Shown here: one piece after another, positions 14,627 to 21,900 of the stretch
How positions within the stretch are numbered: the stretch's first letter is position 1
Layout of the letters: each line of letters begins with the position of its first letter
DNA from: JADGGV01 sp035715725
GTDB lineage: Bacteria > Gemmatimonadota > Gemmatimonadetes > Longimicrobiales > RSA9
DNA: 25,534 nucleotides
NCBI GenBank assembly: GCA_035715725.1
Contig: DASTKT010000148.1
Span: 1 to 25,534 of the forward strand
Reading direction: 5' to 3'
Position numbers and translations under genes: made by a program
The notes under the pieces: generated by a model
The model's database searches: none
What the model was told of the DNA's origin: nothing
What the model saw: the letters and a program-made list of their open reading frames with translations, nothing else

Positions 14627-15201
14627 TGGCTGAACAGCCCGCCGAAGCCCATGAAGGCCAGCGACAGGCTCCCCGCGAGGATGAGGACGAGACCCATGCT
14701 GCGGGCGAAGACGGGCACGTCGGAGAGCTCGACGCGCTCGCGCAGCGAGCCCATGAGCGTGAGCGCGAGCGTGAGGCCGAGGCCGGCGCCGAGCGCGAAG
14801 GCGACGCCCTGCATGAAGTCGTAGCCGCGGTTCGTCTGGAAGATGGCCAGCCCGAGGATCGCGCAGTTCGTCGTGATCAGCGGCAGGTAGATGCCGAGCT
14901 CGCGGAACAGGCGCGGGCTGAACTTCTTCACGAACATCTCGACGATCTGCACGAGCGACGCGATCACGACGATGAACGCGAGGATCCTCAGGTACGGCGC
15001 CTCGGCGAGCACGTACTTGTTGAGGAACCACGTCGCCACGGAGGTGAGCACGAGGACGAACGTGTCGGCGGCGCCCATCCGCAGCGCGGTGGAGACCTTG
15101 CCGGTGACGCCGAGGAAGGAGCAGAGCCCCAGGAAGAGCGTCAGCGTGAAGTTGTTGACCACGGCCGCGGAGATGATGATCCAGCTCAGGTCCTTGAGCA
15201 T
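14623..15201 (-). CDS. rnfA: Rnf complex membrane subunit RnfA
   Basis: 192 residues, the standard length, with about six transmembrane helices. RnfA and RnfE form an inverted pair in the membrane and together hold an Fe or Fe-S centre through four Cys. Here Cys27 (FLGLCSFLG) and Cys113 (ITTNCAILG) are the RnfA contribution. The start ATG 15201 shares one base with the rnfE stop (TGATG), and its stop overlaps the next small gene. The RnfA rather than NqrE identity rests on the operon, since rnfB and rnfC are present. Confidence 0.95.
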   Translation of the reverse strand: MLKDLSWIIISAAVVNNFTLTLFLGLCSFLGVTGKVSTALRMGAADTFVLVLTSVATWFLNKYVLAEAPYLRILAFIVVIASLVQIVEMFVKKFSPRLFRELGIYLPLITTNCAILGLAIFQTNRGYDFMQGVAFALGAGLGLTLALTLMGSLRERVELSDVPVFARSMGLVLILAGSLSLAFMGFGGLFSQ

Positions 15202-15860
15202 CAGGCCGCCGCCTTTCCCGCGGGGATCGCGTTGGGCCAGCGCCGCAGCGGCCGCTTCCCGGAGCGGCGCGTGCGGATGAAGCTGAGCGTGAGGAGCCAG
15301 AGGCCCAGCGTGAAGAAGCCGCCGGGCGGGAGCATGAAGATGAGCCAGGGCTCGAAGTTCGGGCCGAACAGGTGGACGCCCGCGAAGGAGCCGTTGCCGA
15401 GGATCTCCCGCACCATGCTCATCAGGAAGAGCCCGAACGTGAAGCCGAAGCCGGTGCCGAGCGCATCCAGCACGGAGCGGCCGACGGGGTTCTTCTGCGC
15501 GAACGCTTCCTGCCGCCCGAGGAGGATGCAGTTGGCGACGATGAGCGGGATGAACGCGCCGAGCGCCTTGTGGATGTCGGGGACGACGGCCGCGAGCAGC
15601 AGGTCCGCGAGCGTCGTGAACGTGGCGATGATCAGGATGTAGGACGAGATCCGCACCTCGCTCACCACGTAGCGGGCGAGGAGCGAGACGAAGAGGCTGG
15701 AGCCGGTGAGCACGAACGCGGTGGTGAGCCCCATGGACACGCCGTTGATCACGGTGTTCGTGATGGCCATGGTGGGGCACATCCCGAGCGTCTGCACGAG
15801 CACCGGGTTCTCGCGCCAGAGCGGGCGGACGAAGTCCTGCACGGGCGTCGTGGACCTCAT
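15201..15860 (-). CDS. rnfE: Rnf complex membrane subunit RnfE
   Basis: 219 residues, about six transmembrane helices. Conserved Cys28 (TLGMCPTMAITN) and Cys111 (IVANCILLG) complete the membrane Fe site with RnfA. GGAGG lies 6 bases before ATG 15860, and the start overlaps the rnfG stop (ATGA). A basic C-terminal tail of about 25 residues (TRRSGKRPLRRW) extends into the cytoplasm. Confidence 0.95.
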   Translation of the reverse strand: MRSTTPVQDFVRPLWRENPVLVQTLGMCPTMAITNTVINGVSMGLTTAFVLTGSSLFVSLLARYVVSEVRISSYILIIATFTTLADLLLAAVVPDIHKALGAFIPLIVANCILLGRQEAFAQKNPVGRSVLDALGTGFGFTFGLFLMSMVREILGNGSFAGVHLFGPNFEPWLIFMLPPGGFFTLGLWLLTLSFIRTRRSGKRPLRRWPNAIPAGKAAA

Positions 15861-16558
15861 CGGCCGCCTCCGTTCACGTACGCGTCGAGCGCCGGACCGA
15901 GCGCCTGGATCCGGGCGTTGATGGCCGCGAGCACCGCGCGCGAGGAGATCGTGGCGCCGGTGATCATGTCGACGGCATGCGGGTTCCCGTTGCCGCGCCC
16001 GGCCTTCACGCCCTCGAGCGGCGCCGCGGGGCCCTGGAACTCGGCGACGAAGCCGGAATCCTTCTCGATCTTGTCGCCGATGCCGGGCGTCTCGCGGTGA
16101 TCGATGACCTTCATGCCGAGGATCTTCCGGGTGCGGGCGTCGTAGCCGAAGATCAGCCGGACCTCGTCCTGGAAGCCGGGCCGGCCGCCGGCGATGGCGA
16201 AGCCGATCGGCTTGCCGGCGGCGTCGAAGCCGAGGTAGACGCGGTCGAGGCGGGCCGTGTCGGCGCCCGCCGGCGGCGTGTCGGTGAGCCGCCCGTGATC
16301 GACGAAGAGCGTGGTGTAGTGGTCGGGCGCCTTCAGCACCTCGGTGATCGCGGCGCGGAGCAGCATGGCCTGGTGCGCCTGGATGCGCGGGTCGGCCCAG
16401 CGGAACGCGAGCGCGACGGCGAAGCCCGCGGCGATGCCGAACGCCATGAGCGTCAGCACCAGCCGGGCGGCGCTGCTCGGCGGGACGACGGGCGCGTCCG
16501 GCGCCAGCTCGCCGCCGAGCGACGACTCCTTCGGGACGTGGCCGCCCATGTGGCTCAC
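15857..16558 (-). CDS. rnfG: Rnf complex flavoprotein subunit RnfG
   Basis: 233 residues from GTG 16558. One transmembrane anchor (about 34-53) is followed by an exported FMN-binding domain. The FMN attachment motif is D-M-I-T-G-A-T-I-S-S, with Thr203 as the predicted FMN carrier, the substrate of ApbE. AAGGAGG stands 7 bases before the GTG, but 16 bases before the in-frame ATG at 16549, so the GTG (overlapping the rnfD stop in GTGA) is preferred. The ATG remains the alternative. Confidence 0.93.
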   Translation of the reverse strand: MSHMGGHVPKESSLGGELAPDAPVVPPSSAARLVLTLMAFGIAAGFAVALAFRWADPRIQAHQAMLLRAAITEVLKAPDHYTTLFVDHGRLTDTPPAGADTARLDRVYLGFDAAGKPIGFAIAGGRPGFQDEVRLIFGYDARTRKILGMKVIDHRETPGIGDKIEKDSGFVAEFQGPAAPLEGVKAGRGNGNPHAVDMITGATISSRAVLAAINARIQALGPALDAYVNGGGR

Positions 16559-17568
16559 GACGTCGCCTCCTTCCCATGGCGCGCGGTGCCGAAGACGCGC
16601 GGCTGCGTCGCGCGGTTGATGAAGGGGACGAGCGCGTTCATGAGCAGGATCGCGTACATGACGCCCTCGGGGAGCCCGCCCCAGACGCGGATCAGCACGA
16701 CGAGCACGCCGATGCCGGCGCCGAAGATCCAGCGGCCGAGGTGCGTGACGGGCGCGGTGACCATGTCGGTGGCCATGAAGACCGCGCCGAGCATGAGCCC
16801 GCCGGAGAAGAGCATGAAGGGCGCGCCGGGGTAGCGGGCGGGGTCGAGCGCGTGCAGCGGCGCGCTGAAGAGCGCGACGGTGCCGAGCACGGCCACCGGG
16901 ATGCGCCAGTCGAGGTAGCGCTCGAGCGCGAGGTAGAGACCGCACGCCAGGATGAGCAGGCCGGCCGTCTCGCCGAGCGACCCGCCGGTGGCGCCGACCA
17001 TCAGCTCCCAGATCCCGGTGCCGGTGTGCTCGAACTTCATGAGGCCGAGCGGCGTCGCGCTCGTGACGACGTCGACCTTCGGCACCTTCATGAACGGGAG
17101 CGCGAAGTTGCTGGCGTGCAGCGCGAGCCGGCTCCCGCCCTCGGGCGCGAACGTCGTGATCGCGGTCGGGAAGGCGCCCTGCAGGAACGCGCGGCCGAGC
17201 AGCGCGGGGTTGAAGACGTTCTGGCCGAGCCCGCCGAAGACGAGCTTTCCGACGGCGATCGCGAAGAAGCCGCCGAGCGCCGCCATCCAGAGCGGGAACC
17301 CCGAGGGGAGCGTGAGCCCGAGGAGGATCCCGGTGATGGCGGCCGAGCCGTCGCGGAGCGCGCGGGGCCGGCCGAACGCGCGCTCCGTGATCATGGCGCC
17401 GAGCACGGCGGCCGCGATCACGAGGAGCGCGCTCAGCCCGAAGAACCAGAACGACGCGGCCACGACCGGCATCAGGCTGGCGACGACCGTCCACATGATG
17501 CGGGCGGTGCTGTCCGCCGCCTGGATGTGCGGCGAGGCGGCGATGTCGAGGCGCGTGGCGTCGCTCAT
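16555..17568 (-). CDS. rnfD: Rnf complex membrane flavoprotein RnfD
   Basis: 337 residues with about nine or ten transmembrane helices, homologous to NqrB. The covalent FMN site is in TSATPLG (Thr172), a variant of the usual SGATP. Other family blocks: GLTLPSGFPLW, GLGQNVFNPALLGRAFLQ and MATDMVTAPVT. Start ATG 17568 is chosen because GGAGG (17576-17580) is 7 bases upstream; a GTG at 17574 is too close to the SD. The 64-base gap to rnfC is the widest in the operon; no terminator is visible in it. Confidence 0.95.
   Translation of the reverse strand: MSDATRLDIAASPHIQAADSTARIMWTVVASLMPVVAASFWFFGLSALLVIAAAVLGAMITERAFGRPRALRDGSAAITGILLGLTLPSGFPLWMAALGGFFAIAVGKLVFGGLGQNVFNPALLGRAFLQGAFPTAITTFAPEGGSRLALHASNFALPFMKVPKVDVVTSATPLGLMKFEHTGTGIWELMVGATGGSLGETAGLLILACGLYLALERYLDWRIPVAVLGTVALFSAPLHALDPARYPGAPFMLFSGGLMLGAVFMATDMVTAPVTHLGRWIFGAGIGVLVVLIRVWGGLPEGVMYAILLMNALVPFINRATQPRVFGTARHGKEATS
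16566..16572 (-). promoter_or_regulatory. Ribosome-binding site that fixes the rnfG start
   Basis: AAGGAGG on the minus strand, a full match to the anti-SD core, 7 bases before GTG 16558. It lies inside the end of rnfD, showing coupled translation. Confidence 0.7.
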
Positions 17569-17632
17569 GGGCACGCCTCCGCGCTTTGGCGCGCGGTGGC
17601 CCCGCGGGCGCCGGTGTTGCCGAGGACGCCGC

Positions 17633-18964
17633 TCATGCGACCACCTTCGCCTTGCGGCGCTTCAGCGTGGCCTTGCTCAGCGAGAACATCTGCGCGAGCG
17701 GGATGTTCGACGGGCAGACGTAGGAGCAGGAGCCGCAGAGCATGCAGTCGGCGAGGTGGTCGGCCTCCATCTCGTCGTAGCGCCCGGCCTGCGCGAGGAG
17801 CGCGAGCTGCGACGGGTTCAGGAAGACGGGGCACGCCTCGAGGCAGCGGCCGCAGCGGATGCAGGGGTACGTCTCGCGCCGGTGCGTGTCGGCGCCGGTG
17901 AGGACGACCACGCCGGTCGTGCCCTTGACGATCGGCGCGTCCAGGTCGGGCTGCGCCAGCCCCATCATGGGGCCGCCGAAGACGACCTCGGTGGCGTCCG
18001 GCGTGAGCCCGCCGCAGAAGTCGAGGACGTCGCGGACCTTCGTGCCGACGGGGACGATCAGGTTCGAGGGCCGGCGCACGCCGCGGCCGGAGACCGTGAC
18101 GATGCGCTCGACGAGCGGGAGCCCGGTCTCGAAGACCTCGGCGATCGTCGCGATCGAGCCGACGTTCTGCACGACGACGCCGACGTGCAGCGGCAGCTTG
18201 CCGGACGGCACCTCCCGGCCCGTCACGGCCTTGATCAGCATCTTCTCGGCGCCCTGCGGATACTTCACGGTGAGCGGCAGCACCTCGACGGGGAGGTCCG
18301 CCGGCGCGGCGGCGCGCAGCGCCTCGATGGCGTCGGGCTTGTTCAGCTCCACGCCGATGACCGCCCGCGCCACGCCGAGCGCCTTCATCATGATGCGCAC
18401 GCCGAAGTGCACCCGCTCCGGGTACTCGACCATCGTGCGGTGGTCGGTGGTCAGGTACGGCTCGCACTCGGCGCCGTTGACGACGAGCAGCTCGACGCGG
18501 CCGTCCTTCGGCGGCGCGAGCTTCACGTGCGTCGGGAACGCCGCGCCGCCGAGGCCGACGACGCCGGCGTCCTGCACCGCCTTGACCACGCCCTCCGGGG
18601 ACAGCACCTCCCACCGAGGCACCATCCGCGGCCGCGGGATCTGGGGCGAGTAGCGGTCGACGGCGATGCGGACCGCCTCGGCCACGCCGCCGTCCGGGTG
18701 CGGCCACCAGCCGATGGCCTTCACCACGCCGGCGGCGGAGGCGTGCACCGGCGCGGACACGAACCCGTCCGCCTCGCCCAGCACGTCGCCGCGCTGCACG
18801 TGCTGCCCGACGCGGGCGACGAGGCGGGCCGGCTTGCCCGCGTGCTGGCGCAGCGGCAGCACCAGCTCGTCCGCGAACGGCATCCGGCGGAGCGGCACGG
18901 CGGCGGTCAGCTCCTTCGAGTCCGGCGGGTGCACGCCGTGACGGAAGCTCACGCGGAAGGGCAT
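17633..18964 (-). CDS. rnfC: Rnf complex NADH-binding subunit RnfC
   Basis: 443 residues, standard length. RnfC sits on the cytoplasmic face, binds FMN and NAD(H) and carries two [4Fe-4S] clusters. An N-terminal barrel-sandwich region covers about 35-90. The NAD/FMN part has GLGGAAFPTHVKL and NGAECEPYLT. The clusters are C-I-R-C-G-R-C (368, 371, 374, then C378) and C-M-L-C-G-S-C (407, 410, 413, then C417). It starts 10 bases after the PFOR stop, with TGAGGA as SD, so it is co-transcribed with it. A lysine-rich end closes the protein; there is no long repeat-rich tail as in gammaproteobacteria. Confidence 0.96.
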   Translation of the reverse strand: MPFRVSFRHGVHPPDSKELTAAVPLRRMPFADELVLPLRQHAGKPARLVARVGQHVQRGDVLGEADGFVSAPVHASAAGVVKAIGWWPHPDGGVAEAVRIAVDRYSPQIPRPRMVPRWEVLSPEGVVKAVQDAGVVGLGGAAFPTHVKLAPPKDGRVELLVVNGAECEPYLTTDHRTMVEYPERVHFGVRIMMKALGVARAVIGVELNKPDAIEALRAAAPADLPVEVLPLTVKYPQGAEKMLIKAVTGREVPSGKLPLHVGVVVQNVGSIATIAEVFETGLPLVERIVTVSGRGVRRPSNLIVPVGTKVRDVLDFCGGLTPDATEVVFGGPMMGLAQPDLDAPIVKGTTGVVVLTGADTHRRETYPCIRCGRCLEACPVFLNPSQLALLAQAGRYDEMEADHLADCMLCGSCSYVCPSNIPLAQMFSLSKATLKRRKAKVVA

Positions 18965-18974
18965 GCGCCGGTCC

Positions 18975-21900
18975 TCAGTTGAAGGGCTTCGCGCGCTCGA
19001 TCCATTTGGCCAGGTCCTTCTCCTTCGGGTTGAGCGGCGTGCCGGGGTGGATGATCCCGGCCGGGCAGCGCTCCGCGGCCTGCACGAGCTGCGCGAACGT
19101 GCCGGCGCGCGGGTCCTTGATGTACGCCTGCTTGGACTCGTTGTAGCCGAAGAGCTTGCGGCTCAGGTTCGTGCACTCGTTGCACGACGTGCAGCGGGCC
19201 GTCTCGATGTAGGGGTCGATGGCGACGGCGTCGTCTTCGGCGACGGCGGCGGCGGCCACCGCAGCGGGCGCCGCCGGCGCCGAGGCGGCGGGGGCCACGG
19301 CGCCATCCGGCACGGCCGCGGCGGGCGCCGGCGGCGCGCCGGCGGGCGCCGCCGCGACCGTGGCGCCGGCGCGGCCGTCGCCGCCGTTCCAGAGCGCCGG
19401 GTCCAGCCGCACCGGCTCGAGCCCCGGCGTCCGCTCGACGACCTCGAGCAGGTCGGCGACGGTCTGGCGCCCGCCCGCGGTGCCGCGCACGAGCCCTTCG
19501 GCCAGGCGCCGTGCGATGACCCGCGGGTACGTGGCCTGGAGCTCGGCGAGGCGCGCCTCGTAGCCCGCGCGCAGCTCGGCGAGCCGGGCCTCGTACTCGG
19601 CCTCGAGCTCGGCGGCCACGCGGTCCCGCGCCGACGGCGCGACGCGGAGCCCGGCCAGCTCCCGGAGCTGCGCCCAGAAGAGCAGGCGGTCCTCGGCGAG
19701 GCGGACGATCTCGGCGGCCACGGCGAGCCGCTCGAGGCGGCGCTCCGCGCCGAGCGTCCAGATGAACGGCGTCTTCCCTTCCCGCTCCTCCGGCGGCAGC
19801 TCCAGGTATTCGTGGAACGGGACCATGTCCTCGTTCCACGCCTCGGCCGGCACGTTTCGGAAGTGCTTGCGGAAGCGGGCCTCGGTCGCGGCCCAGTCCG
19901 CGATCGTGAGCGGCAGCTCGACGCGCGTGGCCGCACCGTCGTCGCCGACGTGCTCCAGCTCGTAGGTCGGCCAGACGTCGTCCTGCGCGGGGTTGCCGTC
20001 GAGGCTCAGGCAGTCGGCGATGGCCTGGCCGGCGTCGGGATCGTACGTGAGCAGCGGGAACGCGCGGCTCTCGAGGGCGAGGCGCGCGGCGTGGGGCGCC
20101 CAGTCGTCGGGGAGGCCGTGCTCGACCGGGCAGGGCGTGTACAGGTTGAAGACGGCCGGCCGGCGCGAGCCGAGCCCGCGCAGCACGCCCGCCAGCAGGT
20201 GCGAGGGCGCGGCCTGCGAGGACTGGTGCACGAACGCGCCGCGGTGCGCGAGCGCGATCAGCGCCAGCTCCTTGCGCGCCTCCTGCTTGCCGTGCTGCGC
20301 CGCGCCGTACGCCGACATGTCGGCGACCTGGCCGGTGAAGCCGCTCGTGCACGCCTGCCCGCCGGTGTTCGAGTAGACCTGCGTGTCCAGCACGACGACG
20401 CGGATCGGCTTCCCGGACGCGAGCAGGCGGGACAGGTTCTGGAAGCCGATGTCGAGCATCGCGCCGTCGCCGCCGATGGCGAGGATCGGCGGGCAGAGCG
20501 CGAACTCGTCGTCGGAGAAGGACCGCCAGTCGAGCGCGCGCAGCTCCGGCTCGTGCGTCTCCGCGTCGTACGCATCGTCCGCGAGCAGCTCGGCGCGGCG
20601 GACCGCCGCGAAGGCGTCCGCCATCTTCCGCATCTGCCCCTCGAAGATCCCGATCGCGACGGACGGCGAGTCCTGGAACAGGTGGTTGACCCAGGGGAAC
20701 GGGTACGGGTTGTAGGGATACGTGCTCGCCCACACGGACGAGCACCCCGTGCTGTTCGCGATGCCGAGCGGCGCGCGCCCGCGGCCGCCGGGGCCCTCGA
20801 CGTAGCGCCAGCGCAATTGCTTGAGCGCGTGGATCACGTCGTTGAGGCGGCCGAGCTCCTCCTTCCGCGCCGCGTCGACCGGCACCTCGACGACGCCGTC
20901 GGCGGCCGCGGCGAGGTCCAGGTCCGCGCCGGCGGAGAGCAGCCCGCGCGCCTTCCCGTCGAGCCGCTCGACGAGCGCGTCGAGCCTCGCCACGAACCGC
21001 TGCACCCGGGGCTGCATCAGCGCCTCGACCGCGGAGACGACGAGGTGGACGACGGTCTTCTCGCCGCAGCCCATGCACGCCCCGTCGCCGCCGACCATGC
21101 TGCGGTACGCCGACTTCTTCAGCAGCAGCGACGGCAGGACGCCGACGCCCTCCTCCAGCTTCGAGATGGCGATGAAGCGGTCGTCGGTGTCGGGGAGGTT
21201 CTGCCAGAGCGCCCAGTTGCGGCGCAGCCGCTCGACCGTGCCCTCGTCCTGCTTCACGGTCACGAGCGCGTGCTCGGGGCAGACGTCGACGCAGATGTTG
21301 CAGCCCTTGCACGCCTCGGGGTTGACCGTGATCGAGAGGAGCCCGCCCGAGCCCTTCTGGCGCGACTCCGGCCCGTCGAAGAAGGGGGCGGTCTTCGCCA
21401 CCGGGAACCCGGCGAGCCACCGGTTCACCGCCGCGAACTCGCCATCCAGCGCTTCGCGCCGCTCCCGCTCCCAGCCGAGCCTGTCGGCCACGGTCCGGTA
21501 CGCGGCCGCGGCGACGTCGCCGAACGGGGTGTAGGGGGTCGTGCCGAGGAGCTTCGCGATCTCCTTCGCGACCGGCTTGGCCACCTGCCGCATCCGGTCG
21601 AGCGGGCGCTCCGCGGCCGCCGTGCGGATCGCCGCGTCCAGCAGCTCCTCCGGCGTGCTCACGAGCCCGGGGATCGCCGCGTCCGGGCACTGCGTCCAGC
21701 ACTGCGCGCAGCCGGTGCACTTGGAGGCGACGAAGTCCGGCACCTCGAAGCGCACGGCCGTCATGTCGCGGAACGTGCTGCTCGCCGCCGGGATCGCGCT
21801 CAGCGCGACGAACGGGTCGGCGATGCCGTCGCCGCCGGTGGCGTAGGCGGAGCAGACCTGCTCCCAGAAGCGGCCGGGGTTGCCCGGGCCTCGCGCCGCG

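Noticed and set aside
14623..18964. Na+-NQR instead of Rnf
   Set aside because: RnfA/D/E/G resemble NqrE/B/D/C, but RnfB and RnfC with their Fe-S motifs are present and no NqrF or NqrA is seen.
19205..19385. Frameshift or sequencing error joining PFOR to a separate ferredoxin gene
   Set aside because: The frame is continuous, the linker is typical Ala/Pro low complexity encoded with normal codons, and there is no internal start with a ribosome site before the ferredoxin part.
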